From an uncultured Eubacteriales bacterium (lineage in GTDB: Bacteria; Bacillota; Clostridia; Oscillospirales; Oscillospiraceae): a stretch of DNA of 11,471 nucleotides. Position 1 is the first letter of the stretch. Every line of letters begins with the position of its first letter. The translations under genes and the position numbers were made by a program. Under the pieces are notes generated by a model. The model was given only the letters and a program-made list of their open reading frames with translations. It searched no databases and was not told the origin of the DNA. This document shows positions 1-6,519 of the stretch, piece by piece. The stretch is from positions 1 to 11,471 of the forward strand of contig UQXG01000072.1 of NCBI GenBank assembly GCA_900544945.1. Reading direction: 5' to 3'.

Positions 1-15
1 TAAAAACAGTTTCAT
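1..15 (-). CDS. 5' end of a minus-strand gene cut by the window edge
   Basis: Only the first five codons are in the window. Reading the minus strand, a clear AGGAGG (complement of 22-27) lies 6 bases before an ATG at 15-13, followed by AAA CTG TTT TTA (Met-Lys-Leu-Phe-Leu). A second ATG at 19-17 is only 2 bases from the Shine-Dalgarno and is less likely. A Met-Lys start with hydrophobic residues could begin a signal peptide or a membrane segment, but five residues prove nothing. It lies about 170 bases downstream of the M20 hydrolase gene on the same strand with no convincing terminator between, so it may share that transcript. Function unknown. Confidence 0.5.
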
Positions 16-185
16 TCATATCCTCCTTAATAAATTTCGATTTAATAAACTTACATTCAGCACAGCGCACACGAGGCTCAATGGCAAGGAATCTCCAAAG
101 GCACAAGCGTGCGGCGGGCTGAAAAATCCGGTAATAAACGGCGCTATCCACCTACGGCCGGGAGCTAAGCTCACGGCTGCATGAT

Positions 186-1355
186 TTACGCATTATCCTC
201 CAGCCAGCGTTTGGCGCAGTGAACCAGGGAGGCAACGCCGATGGGACACACCGCCTCGTTGAAGCGCACCTTGGGATTATGGGCAGGGTATGCGCCCCGT
301 TCATCCTGGAAACCTGCGGACAGATACAGAAATGCCGAGGGCACCGCCTCCGCAATCACCGCAAAATCCTCGGAGGCACTGGCGGAAGCCCCGGGGTAGA
401 AGCTGAGCCCGGGGATGGGCAGCTCTTTCAGATAGCGCACCACCGATTCCGTCAGTGCGGAGCTGCAAATCAGAGGCGGTACCCGCGAAATCCACTGGAG
501 CTCCGCACTGCCGCCGTAAACCTTGGCAACGGCCTGGGCAACTTCTTCGATGCGTCGCACCAGTTTGTCCCGGGAATCCCGGTTGTTGGTGCGCAGCGTG
601 CCCTGCATCAGCGCCACGTCCGGGATGATATTGGGGGCGGAACCGGAGGAGAACTGGCCTACGGTGAGCACACAGGCATGGGTAGGATCCGCTTCCCGGG
701 CAATCAGCTCCTGAAGAGCAAGGTGAAGGTGTACGCCGATGTTGATGGGGTCAATGGAGGTATGGGGATAGGCTCCATGGCCGCCTTTGCCGTGAATGGT
801 AATCCGGAAGCCGTCCACGGAGAACATCATGGTGCCGGTGCTGTTGTACATCACAAGCCCCACGGGCATTTTTCCGGGGGAAACGTGGAAGGCCAGGGCA
901 CCGTCCACACCTTGGAGAATGCCGTTTGCAATCATATCCCGGCTGCCTTCAAAGGTTTCCTCCGCTGGCTGGAACATAAAGCGGACGGTTCCCTGGAGGC
1001 TGGCCTCCTGCTGTTTCAGAATTTTCGCGGCGGTCAGCAGCATGGCGGCGTGGAAATCGTGGCCGCAGGCATGAGCCTCGGTTCCGGTGGGGCAGGCGAA
1101 GGCCTCACCGCTGGATTCCGGCATGGGCAGAGCGTCCATATCCGCCCGGAGAAGCAGGGTTTTCCCGCCCTGACCCAGCTGGGCGGTAACGCCGTGACCG
1201 CATGTTTCCGGCTGCAATCCGGCTTTTTTCAGCTGAGCCATGACATAGCTTACCGCCTTTGGCATGTCCAGCCCGACCTCCGCATTCTTGTGCAGATACC
1301 GACGGTGAGCCACGGTTTCCGCTTCTAAGGTAAGAGCAATTTCATAATCATTCAT
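186..1355 (-). CDS. M20 family amidohydrolase (N-acyl amino acid / hippurate hydrolase type)
   Basis: A cytoplasmic metal-dependent hydrolase of 389 aa, the usual length for peptidase family M20D, which removes acyl groups from N-acylated amino acids or related small amides. Visible motifs are ADMDALPM (71-78), HACGHDFH (95-102), FQPAEE (128-133) and AFHVSP (155-160), plus ASASEDF (325-331) and AHN (358-360) near the end. By family precedent C97, H99, E133, H157 and H359 are the metal ligands and E132 the catalytic base. The dimerisation (lid) domain runs from about residue 180 to 290. No signal peptide is seen. The start at 1355 follows AGGAGG (complement of 1365-1370) at 9 bases. The frame stays open upstream: another ATG at 1451 would add 32 residues, but these do not resemble the family. 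The true substrate (acetyl, benzoyl or other acyl group) cannot be read from sequence. The gene is divergent from the phosphoribosyltransferase gene. Confidence 0.93.
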   Translation of the reverse strand: MNDYEIALTLEAETVAHRRYLHKNAEVGLDMPKAVSYVMAQLKKAGLQPETCGHGVTAQLGQGGKTLLLRADMDALPMPESSGEAFACPTGTEAHACGHDFHAAMLLTAAKILKQQEASLQGTVRFMFQPAEETFEGSRDMIANGILQGVDGALAFHVSPGKMPVGLVMYNSTGTMMFSVDGFRITIHGKGGHGAYPHTSIDPINIGVHLHLALQELIAREADPTHACVLTVGQFSSGSAPNIIPDVALMQGTLRTNNRDSRDKLVRRIEEVAQAVAKVYGGSAELQWISRVPPLICSSALTESVVRYLKELPIPGLSFYPGASASASEDFAVIAEAVPSAFLYLSAGFQDERGAYPAHNPKVRFNEAVCPIGVASLVHCAKRWLEDNA

Positions 1356-1382
1356 AGCGCACAACCTCCTGTGTTTGGTTAT

Positions 1383-1412
1383 AGGATACCACACAATCCG
1401 CTCCAAAGTCAA
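1383..1412 (-). promoter_or_regulatory. Putative promoter of the M20 hydrolase gene
   Basis: On the minus strand TTGACT (complement of 1407-1412) is separated by 18 bases from TATCCT (complement of 1383-1388). The -35 matches consensus at five of six positions and the -10 at four. The expected transcript start near 1376 leaves a short leader with the AGGAGG at 1365-1370. Confidence 0.5.
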
Positions 1413-1425
1413 GAAAATCAGGCCA

Positions 1426-1446
1426 TTCAGAATTCTTTCAGAATTC
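1426..1446. repeat. Tandem direct repeat TTCAGAATTC x2
   Basis: TTCAGAATTC occurs at 1426-1435 and again at 1437-1446, an 11-base period and so about one helical turn. Each unit contains the palindrome GAATTC. It sits just upstream of the -35 of the M20 promoter, where an activator could bind, but this may also be chance. Confidence 0.5.
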
Positions 1447-1510
1447 ATACACAAATCCTTTTCTTTGCGTTTATACTTCGGCCATAATCTGCCGGTAAAC
1501 TGTAAATCAA

Positions 1511-1544
1511 GAAGAGCGGCGGAAGCCGTGAGCCGCTGCTCTTC
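1511..1544 (+). ncRNA. Stem-loop of unknown role upstream of the phosphoribosyltransferase promoter
   Basis: Bases 1511-1522 pair with 1533-1544 across a 10-base loop, giving 12 bp. One pair is G-U if the plus strand is transcribed, and a C-A mismatch if the minus strand is, which favours a plus-strand RNA. A terminator hairpin follows 46 bases later (1591-1624). The pair could form a small RNA, or a leader of the phosphoribosyltransferase gene that ends prematurely. There is a CATAAT at 1483-1488 but no convincing -35 before it. I compared it with the purine riboswitch and found no match. Confidence 0.3.
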
Positions 1545-1590
1545 CGAGAAACTCCTCTTTTCTACCTCTCTTCTTTCCAAACCCCAAGCG

Positions 1591-1624
1591 AAAACCCCCG
1601 ATGGGCGAACCATCGGGGGTTTTT
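1591..1624. terminator. Rho-independent terminator-like hairpin, symmetric
   Basis: AAAACCCCCGATGG (1591-1604), loop gcgaa, then CCATCGGGGGTTTT (1610-1623). The A-tract on one side and T-tract on the other let it work in either direction. It lies between two genes pointing away from it, so it ends neither. It either insulates the two promoters or ends a short transcript made within 1413-1590. Confidence 0.8.
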
Positions 1625-1656
1625 CCGCATCTTCTGCCGAATTATGTAGCGCCGCC

Positions 1657-1684
1657 TTGACTTTTCGTCCCCCCGTTGTATAAT
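1657..1684 (+). promoter_or_regulatory. Promoter of the phosphoribosyltransferase gene
   Basis: TTGACT (1657-1662), a 16-base spacer and a perfect TATAAT (1679-1684). The expected transcript start is near 1691, leaving a leader of about 43 bases, too short for a typical riboswitch. The promoter lies after the 1591-1624 terminator, so the gene can be expressed independently of anything upstream. Confidence 0.75.
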
Positions 1685-1717
1685 AAAACCAGATAAACGG
1701 AGCCCTGCTCCCAAGAA

Positions 1718-1724
1718 TAAGGAG
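1718..1724 (+). promoter_or_regulatory. Ribosome binding site that sets the start of the phosphoribosyltransferase
   Basis: TAAGGAG lies 9 bases before the ATG at 1734. An in-frame ATG at 1725 directly abuts the GGAG and cannot be used with it, so 1734 is chosen. Confidence 0.8.
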
Positions 1725-1733
1725 ATGCTTCCC

Positions 1734-2288
1734 ATGTACCATCATATGACCATCGCCGGGCTGGAGCGGGATCTTCCCATCTGCCCCCTGAACGAGAATC
1801 TGTCCATTGCGGGCTTCGTCATTTTCGGCGACCCTGAGCTGACCGTGGCCTGCGCCAAGGAGCTGCTGGCCCGGGCTCCCGAATATGACTATATCATCAC
1901 CGCCGAGGCCAAGGGTATTCCTCTGGCCCATGAAATGGCCCGTCAGGCCGGGAACCAGAAGTACATCCTGGCGCGCAAAGGCCCCAAGCTGTACATGCGG
2001 GACATCGTCGGCGTCAGTGTCCACTCCATCACCACTGCCAAAGAGCAGAAGCTGTATCTGGACGGCGCGGACGCTGCGCTGATGAAGGGTAAGAAAATTC
2101 TGATTGTGGACGACGTGATCTCCACCGGCGAAAGCCTCCATGCCCTGGAAGCCCTGGTGGAGAAGGCCGGCGGTATTATCTGCGGCCGGATGGCTATCCT
2201 TGCCGAGGGCGATGCCCAGGAGCGCAAGGATCTGATTTACCTGGAAAAGCTGCCTCTGTTCCACCCCGACGGAACCGTGCTGGGCTAA
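1734..2288 (+). CDS. Adenine-type phosphoribosyltransferase
   Basis: A cytoplasmic type I phosphoribosyltransferase of 184 aa that joins a purine base (probably adenine, possibly xanthine) to PRPP to give the nucleotide, a purine salvage step. The PRPP-binding signature ILIVDDVISTGES is at residues 122-134: two acidic residues followed by the phosphate-binding loop. AEAKGIPLAHEMA (57-69) is the conserved early segment of the adenine/xanthine enzymes, and KYILARKGPKLYM (76-88) is the flexible-loop region. No signal or membrane segment is seen. The gene is alone in its transcription unit, with promoter 1657-1684 and a strong terminator after the stop. It is the only complete plus-strand gene here. 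Family membership is secure. Base specificity is inferred from overall APRT likeness, so I give no gene symbol. Confidence 0.9.
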   Translation: MYHHMTIAGLERDLPICPLNENLSIAGFVIFGDPELTVACAKELLARAPEYDYIITAEAKGIPLAHEMARQAGNQKYILARKGPKLYMRDIVGVSVHSITTAKEQKLYLDGADAALMKGKKILIVDDVISTGESLHALEALVEKAGGIICGRMAILAEGDAQERKDLIYLEKLPLFHPDGTVLG

Positions 2289-2302
2289 GAAAGCGAGAAA
2301 CG

Positions 2303-2338
2303 AAACACCGCCTGCGAAAAAGCAGGCGGTGTTTTTTT
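2303..2338 (+). terminator. Terminator of the phosphoribosyltransferase gene
   Basis: A 13-bp perfect stem (2303-2315 with 2322-2334) with loop gaaaaa runs into a seven-base T-tract (2332-2338). The convergent MATE gene's TAA stop (complement of 2337-2339) overlaps the end of the T-tract. The same hairpin would therefore form at the 3' end of that transcript, but with only three U residues after the stem. Confidence 0.9.
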
Positions 2339-3689
2339 AGTTGCAGTCCTCTTTGGGGTATTTCCTGCAAATCAGGAAGTAGGCGATCATCTGGGCGGCC
2401 AGGGTGAGAATCCAGGAAATGGGGTAGGAGACGAACAGGCACTCAGGCGTATGGAAGGCTCGGAAGAAGGTGTAGATCCAGAATACCCGGAAGGCGCAAA
2501 TGCCCAGAACGGAGATAATCATGGGCGTCAGGGAGGCTCCCATGCCCCGCAGCGCGCCGGTGGACACGTTCATCTGGCCGCAGAGGAAATAGGGTAGAGT
2601 GATGAGACTCAGCCGCACCATGCCGTAGGCCGTAGCCGTAGGGGAGTCGGTGATATAAATGGACAGCAGCTGCTCCCCGAAGTACCAGGCGGAGAAACCG
2701 AAGACCATGCCCACCACCGTGACGCAGCCCATACAGGTCCACAGAATCCGCCGGGCCCGGCGGAACTTGTGAGCGCCCATATTCTGGCCGGTGAAGTTTA
2801 CCGCCGTCTGCTGGAAGGAATCCTGAATGGCAAAGACGAAGCCCTCGATATTGGCGGAGGCGGCGCTGCCGGACATGCACACGTCCCCGAAGGAGTTGAC
2901 GGAGGACTGAATCAGCACATTGGAAATGGAGAACAGAGAACTCTGAATGCCGGCAGGCAGACCCAGCCGGAGAATCTTCGACAGCTGGGCCCGGTGGAAC
3001 TTCATTTTCCGAATGTCGAAGCGGCAGGCATCCGTCCGGCGCATCAAGGCTCGGATGACCAGCACCGCGGAAATGCCCTGGGAAATGGTGGTGGCCAGAG
3101 CCACACCGGCCACGTTCATATCCAGCTGGGTGACGAAGAAAATGTTCAGGATCACGTTCACAATTCCCGCAATGGTCAGATAAGCCAGCGGCCCCTTGGT
3201 GTCACCGGCGGCCCGGAGAATGGCGGCGCAGAAGTTATAGACCATGGTGAAGGTGCTGCCGCAGAAATAAATCTGCATGTAAATGGTGGAAAGGGGCAGG
3301 ACGTTGTCCGGAGTGCCCATCATTTCCAGGAAATTGCGGCAGAAGCATACACCGACGATGGTCAGAGCCACGCCGCTGACCAGAGCCGTGGGGATGGCGG
3401 TGTGGATGGTGTCCTGCACCACCGTATCCTCCCGACTGCCAAGACCGTGAGCCACGGTAATGCCCGCGCCGATGGACAGGCCGATGAAGAAATTCACCAT
3501 CAGATTGGTCAGAGAACTGGTAGAGCCCACGGCGGCTACGCTGACACTGCCGCAGAACTGCCCCACCACCACCAGGTCGGCGGCGTTGAACAGCAGCTGA
3601 AGTAAACTTGTGAAGATAATGGGAATCGCGTAGGAAACAATGGCGGGAAGCAGCGGGCCTTCCAGCATTCCCCGGTTGGGCTTAGCCAC
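2337..3689 (-). CDS. MATE family efflux transporter
   Basis: An inner-membrane multidrug and toxin extrusion protein of 450 aa, the usual length, expected to have 12 transmembrane helices in two six-helix halves and to export compounds in exchange for Na+ or H+. Family features seen are an N-terminal LLPAIVSYAIPIIFTSLLQ helix, NAADLVVVGQFCG (36-48), RAAGDTKGP near the end of the first half, GLPAGIQSSLFSISNVLIQS opening the second half, and RGMGASLTPM. The start is a GTG at 3689-3687, 8 bases after AGGAGGG (complement of 3698-3704). No in-frame ATG fits that ribosome binding site. The gene is transcribed alone from a promoter at 3741-3768 and is convergent with the phosphoribosyltransferase gene. 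The exported substrate cannot be predicted. Confidence 0.95.
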   Translation of the reverse strand: MAKPNRGMLEGPLLPAIVSYAIPIIFTSLLQLLFNAADLVVVGQFCGSVSVAAVGSTSSLTNLMVNFFIGLSIGAGITVAHGLGSREDTVVQDTIHTAIPTALVSGVALTIVGVCFCRNFLEMMGTPDNVLPLSTIYMQIYFCGSTFTMVYNFCAAILRAAGDTKGPLAYLTIAGIVNVILNIFFVTQLDMNVAGVALATTISQGISAVLVIRALMRRTDACRFDIRKMKFHRAQLSKILRLGLPAGIQSSLFSISNVLIQSSVNSFGDVCMSGSAASANIEGFVFAIQDSFQQTAVNFTGQNMGAHKFRRARRILWTCMGCVTVVGMVFGFSAWYFGEQLLSIYITDSPTATAYGMVRLSLITLPYFLCGQMNVSTGALRGMGASLTPMIISVLGICAFRVFWIYTFFRAFHTPECLFVSYPISWILTLAAQMIAYFLICRKYPKEDCN

Positions 3690-3697
3690 AGATCATA

Positions 3698-3704
3698 CCC
3701 TCCT
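3698..3704 (-). promoter_or_regulatory. Ribosome binding site selecting the GTG start of the MATE gene
   Basis: AGGAGGG on the minus strand lies 8 bases before the GTG start. An ATG (complement of 3694-3696) lies one base after this site and opens a four-codon frame (ATG ATC TGT GGC TAA) that overlaps the GTG in another frame. It is too close to the Shine-Dalgarno to be a likely start. Confidence 0.6.
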
Positions 3705-3740
3705 AACAAGAATTTTACAGATACTTGACATAGCATTGTT

Positions 3741-3768
3741 ATTATAATCGATTTTTAGAAAAGTGCAA
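3741..3768 (-). promoter_or_regulatory. Promoter of the MATE transporter gene
   Basis: On the minus strand TTGCAC (complement of 3763-3768), a 16-base spacer and a perfect TATAAT (complement of 3741-3746). The leader to the GTG start is about 45 bases. Confidence 0.7.
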
Positions 3769-3806
3769 GTGGGAATACAGCTGGGACAACCGGCAGGCAA
3801 TGTGCG

Positions 3807-3903
3807 CCTTGCCTCTCCCTATGGGAGAGGTGCCGAAGGCGGAGAGGGCGATATTTACCCTCTCAGTCACTTCGTGACAGCTCCCCCAGAGTGGGAGCCA
3901 AGG
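3807..3903. repeat. Dispersed four-hairpin repeat, copy A (full)
   Basis: Four hairpins follow one another: CCTCTCCC/GGGAGAGG (3812-3830), GAGAGGG/CCCTCTC (3842-3864), GTCAC-ttc-GTGAC (3866-3878) and GCTCCC/GGGAGC (3880-3898). The ends, CCTTGCCTCTCCC and GGGAGCCAAGG, are imperfect inverted repeats. The same layout recurs at 6594-6693, and its right half at 7984-8024. There is no coding capacity. It is probably a non-autonomous intergenic element. Confidence 0.85.
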
Positions 3904-3949
3904 TGGAAAACGGATTGCTACGTCGGCCATTGGGGTCATATGTGTCCAG

Positions 3950-3983
3950 AAAAACTCCCCGGATGCGATTGCATCCGGGGAAC
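3950..3983 (-). terminator. Terminator of the cstA operon
   Basis: On the minus strand a perfect 10-bp stem (CCCCGGATGC pairing with GCATCCGGGG, 3957-3966 with 3971-3980) with a 4-base loop is followed by AG and five T (complement of 3950-3954). It begins about 20 bases after the cstA stop. Confidence 0.9.
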
Positions 3984-4000
3984 TTTACGGGGTGGAAGAA

Positions 4001-5731
4001 TCAGGCCTTGGCAGTCTTTCTCTGCTTTGCGATGGTGGTAACGCCCTCGATGGCCAGAACCACAGCCAGGATCACCAGCATCAGACCCAGAACCACCTGA
4101 ACGTAGGGGCCCCAGTCGGCGCCGCCGGCCAGGATGACGTTGAACTGCTGCCAGGAGTTGATCAGCAGGGAGGCGATGGTGACGCAGAGCATGAAAGCCA
4201 TGGGAATCAGGAACATCTTGTTGTCCTTACCCACGTTGCCCAGCCAGGTAGCCACAGCCAGCAGCCCCAGAGCGGCCAGCAGCTGGTTGGCGGAGCCGAA
4301 CAGCGCCCAGATCTTGGCGTAGCCGTTCAGACCCAGCAGGATGCCCAGCACCACGGTGATGCCGGTGGCGATGTAGGGGTTGGCCATGACCTTCTTCACG
4401 CCGGTGACATTCTCGGGGGTCTCGCCCTTGGTGCCGTCAATCCAGAACTCCTGGAACATGAACCGGGCCAGACGGGTGGCGGTGTCCAGAGAGGTCAGGC
4501 AGAAGGCGGAGTAGGTCAGAACCAGCAGGGTGTAGAGGATGTTGAACAGGCTCTGGTTGCCGCCGGCGATCTGAGAAGCCATGCCCGCGACACCACCGGC
4601 GAAGATGTCGGTAGCACCGGCGGTGTGGCCGGTCTGACGGGCGTAAGCGATGGCGACCAGGGTAATGACAGCCAGCACGCACTCCAGCAGCATTCCGCCG
4701 TAGGCAATGGGCTTGGCATCGGTCTCCTTATCCAGCTGCTTGGAGGTGGTGCCGGAGGAAACCAGGGAATGGAAGCCGGAAATGGCACCGCAGGCAATGG
4801 TGGTGAACAGCACCGGGAAGATGGGCTGCTTGATACCGGCGGCGTTCATGCCGTCGCCGATGGCGACCAGACCCGCGCCGGTGGAATCCACCATGCTGGG
4901 GTGCGCGATCACAACGCCGATGGCGGCAATGGCCAGCATGGCGTACAGCAGGAAGGAGGACAGGTAGTCACGGGGCTGGAGCAGAATCCAGACGGGGGTG
5001 ACGGAGGCAATGGCGATGTACAGGCCAACAATCCACATCCAGGCGGTGTTGGACAGGTAGATGGGATGCCAGTTCATGCCGATGGCCATGCACAGGCAGA
5101 TGGCGATGACACCGGCGATGGTGGAAACGCCCATGGGGGCATTCCGGCGGTAGACCATGAAGCCGAAGGCAATGGCGATAACGATGAAGAGCAGAGAAAC
5201 CATGGCCACAGAGGCGGGGGTAGCGGAGGCGGCCAGATCCACCTGACCGTCCACATACTTGGCGGCGAAGGTGCCGGCCACGATGGAAGCGAAGGCAGCC
5301 ACCACCAGGATCAGGGTCAGGTAGGAGAAGATGATGAACAGACGCTTTGCCCGCAGGCTCATGTTGGCGGAGATGATCTCGCCGATGGACTTGCCCTTAT
5401 GGCGGACGGAGGCAAACAGGGCGCCGAAGTCATGGACGCCGCCGAAGAAGATGCCGCCCACCAGAATCCACAGCAAACAGGGCAGCCAGCCGAACATGGC
5501 GGCGGAAATGGGGCCGGTAATGGGGCCGGCACCGGCGATGGAGGAGAAGTGGTGTCCCATCAGCACAGGGGCCTTGGCGGGAACGTAGTCGATGCCATCC
5601 TCCATGGTGTGCGCGGGGGTGGGCTCGTTGGTTTCACCGACGCCCCACTTCTTGCACAGGTAGCGGCCGTAGAAGATGTAGCCGCACAGGAGAACGGCGA
5701 TTCCGATCAGAAGAAGTACGAGACCGTTCAT
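4001..5731 (-). CDS. cstA: CstA-family carbon starvation / pyruvate-type transporter
   Basis: A polytopic membrane protein of 576 aa with more than a dozen hydrophobic segments, of the CstA family (TC 2.A.114). E. coli members take up pyruvate or peptides when carbon is scarce. The diagnostic block is at residues 48-74, with DYVPAK (48-53) and HHFSSIAGAGPITGP (60-74), followed by FFGGVHDFGALFASVRHKG (95-113). It is shorter than E. coli CstA (about 700 aa) but normal for Gram-positive members. The ATG at 5731 begins the first helix (MNGLVLLLIG) and follows GGGAG at 11 bases. A longer open frame to 5806 would add 25 polar residues overlapping the gene upstream and is rejected. It lies 22 bases after the 172-aa gene, so both share one transcript from 6357, ended by the 3950-3983 terminator. 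Family is certain. Substrate (pyruvate or peptides) is inferred. Confidence 0.95.
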   Translation of the reverse strand: MNGLVLLLIGIAVLLCGYIFYGRYLCKKWGVGETNEPTPAHTMEDGIDYVPAKAPVLMGHHFSSIAGAGPITGPISAAMFGWLPCLLWILVGGIFFGGVHDFGALFASVRHKGKSIGEIISANMSLRAKRLFIIFSYLTLILVVAAFASIVAGTFAAKYVDGQVDLAASATPASVAMVSLLFIVIAIAFGFMVYRRNAPMGVSTIAGVIAICLCMAIGMNWHPIYLSNTAWMWIVGLYIAIASVTPVWILLQPRDYLSSFLLYAMLAIAAIGVVIAHPSMVDSTGAGLVAIGDGMNAAGIKQPIFPVLFTTIACGAISGFHSLVSSGTTSKQLDKETDAKPIAYGGMLLECVLAVITLVAIAYARQTGHTAGATDIFAGGVAGMASQIAGGNQSLFNILYTLLVLTYSAFCLTSLDTATRLARFMFQEFWIDGTKGETPENVTGVKKVMANPYIATGITVVLGILLGLNGYAKIWALFGSANQLLAALGLLAVATWLGNVGKDNKMFLIPMAFMLCVTIASLLINSWQQFNVILAGGADWGPYVQVVLGLMLVILAVVLAIEGVTTIAKQRKTAKA

Positions 5732-5753
5732 TGGATTGATAACTCCCTTTCTT

Positions 5754-6272
5754 TCACTTTTTCCGGGGACGGAAATTCCGCTCCAGATTCTTTCTGGCTC
5801 CCACACCCGCTGGATTGGAGTAGAAGCTTTTCGTGGATGTTTCCATAGCTGCCAGCTGATACTCCGTCCAGCCTTGGAGTCCCAGCATATAGTACTTGCG
5901 GAAGCGGGTGCGCTTCAGCAGCTTTTTCGCCTCCGACGAAATAGAACCCGCCAGCACCACCAGGCCAACATTGGAAAACATGTGCTCCTTATGGGGGCGA
6001 ACCAGGGAAAGCCCTGCCGCCTTGGTGCGGTCGATGTGCTTTTGCAGATCCTCCGCGCTCAGGTGCTCGGTCTGGAGGAAGTACACATATTCGTGCTGCT
6101 CCATGGCCGACAGAACGTGCTTTCTGGAAATCAGATAATTCTCATCGCGCAGGAAGTAGGTAGCCATGGCGGGATAGACAGTGCCCTCAACGGTCACGTC
6201 ACGCTCCACATCATAGGCATGAGAATAGGCATCCAGCAGCCGGTTCAGCTGCTGCTCGGGGGTGAGATCCAT
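5754..6272 (-). CDS. Protein of unknown function, first gene of the cstA operon
   Basis: A 172-aa soluble, rather basic protein that I do not recognise. It has no signal peptide. The N-terminal part (1-60) is mixed and tyrosine-containing (LLDAYSHAYDVERDV, 12-26). The middle holds HLSAEDLQKHI (70-80). A short hydrophobic run, VGLVVLAGSIS (102-112), precedes a strongly basic stretch, KKLLKRTRFRKYYMLGLQGW (116-135). The C-terminus is rich in Arg and Lys. The start at 6272 follows AAGGA at about 6 bases. The stop lies 22 bases before cstA, with a clear promoter upstream, so co-transcription is near certain. This suggests, but does not prove, a role linked to the transporter (regulation, assembly or a sensing partner). 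It is not similar to the small YbdD-type partner known from enterobacteria. Codon use and composition match the neighbours. Confidence 0.88.
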   Translation of the reverse strand: MDLTPEQQLNRLLDAYSHAYDVERDVTVEGTVYPAMATYFLRDENYLISRKHVLSAMEQHEYVYFLQTEHLSAEDLQKHIDRTKAAGLSLVRPHKEHMFSNVGLVVLAGSISSEAKKLLKRTRFRKYYMLGLQGWTEYQLAAMETSTKSFYSNPAGVGARKNLERNFRPRKK

Positions 6273-6328
6273 AGGTGTTCCTTTCGTTTTCCAGTGCCTT
6301 CCGGATGGGATGGCGAGATAACGGGCTC

Positions 6329-6357
6329 ATTATACACCCGACTTGTCCGTTTGTGAA
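6329..6357 (-). promoter_or_regulatory. Promoter of the cstA operon
   Basis: On the minus strand TTCACA (complement of 6352-6357), a 17-base spacer and a perfect TATAAT (complement of 6329-6334). The transcript would start near 6322, leaving a leader of about 50 bases. No catabolite-response (cre) box is obvious nearby. Confidence 0.75.
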
Positions 6358-6438
6358 GCACAATTGTCTGCGACTGAGAAGATTCGTTTACAATTACCAA
6401 AAACTTAATTCATGAAATATTCATATTGTGCGTTCTGC

Positions 6439-6452
6439 GCAGGAATTCCTGC
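6439..6452. repeat. 14-bp perfect palindrome GCAGGAATTCCTGC
   Basis: A perfect 14-base palindrome about 80 bases upstream of the cstA-operon promoter. It could be a dimeric regulator's site or part of the repeat material that follows. There is no further evidence for either. Confidence 0.5.
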
Positions 6453-6519
6453 ATTGCGGGAAAATGGCTTTTATGCCTTCCCCTCCGGGTGGTGCTCCGC
6501 GCAGCGAATTAAAATCTAA

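Larger units (their letters stand above)
1356..1733. other. Divergent intergenic region with two promoters, a hairpin and a terminator
   Basis: This gene-free stretch separates the M20 hydrolase (minus) from the phosphoribosyltransferase (plus). It holds a minus-strand promoter (1383-1412), a 10-base direct repeat (1426-1446), a 12-bp stem-loop (1511-1544), a terminator-like hairpin (1591-1624) and a plus-strand promoter (1657-1684). The stretch from 1447 to 1510 shows nothing I can name. The open frames that cross it do not look like proteins. Confidence 0.8.
3690..4000. other. Intergenic region between MATE and cstA genes
   Basis: It holds the MATE gene's promoter (3741-3768), one full copy of a four-hairpin repeat (3807-3903) and the cstA terminator (3950-3983). 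The short stretch 3904-3949 (CGGATTGCTACGTCGGCC and following) has no feature I can support. It may be a worn fragment of another dispersed repeat. Confidence 0.75.

Noticed and set aside
150..180. Terminator for the M20 gene from the GAGCT-a-AGCTC hairpin.
   Set aside because: The stem has a mismatch, a one-base loop and no T-tract after it on the minus strand.
219..1328. 369-aa plus-strand open frame antisense to the M20 gene.
   Set aside because: A shadow frame. The M20 metal-binding motifs are on the other strand.
1356..1451. 32-residue N-terminal extension of the M20 protein from an in-frame ATG at 1451 preceded by AAAGGA.
   Set aside because: The extension does not resemble the family, would remove the promoter at 1383-1412, and the internal start has a stronger ribosome binding site and the usual family length.
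1450..1625. Purine or other riboswitch controlling the phosphoribosyltransferase.
   Set aside because: The conserved purine-aptamer core is not present. A few bases (TCTGCCGG...TGTAAATC) look vaguely similar but do not form the three-way junction, and the gene has its own promoter further downstream.
186..2264. 692-aa open frame running from the M20 gene up through the divergent intergenic region and antisense to the phosphoribosyltransferase.
   Set aside because: Only the part from 1355 has M20 features and a ribosome binding site. The rest crosses a terminator and lies antisense to a clear gene.
3725..3748. Plus-strand promoter TTGACA ... TATAAT.
   Set aside because: The spacer is only 12 bases and no plus-strand gene follows. 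The TATAAT-like bases belong to the minus-strand MATE promoter.
3992..5848. 618-aa plus-strand open frame antisense to cstA.
   Set aside because: It is a Gly/His/Gln-rich composition mirror caused by GC-rich third positions. The minus strand has an unmistakable CstA protein.
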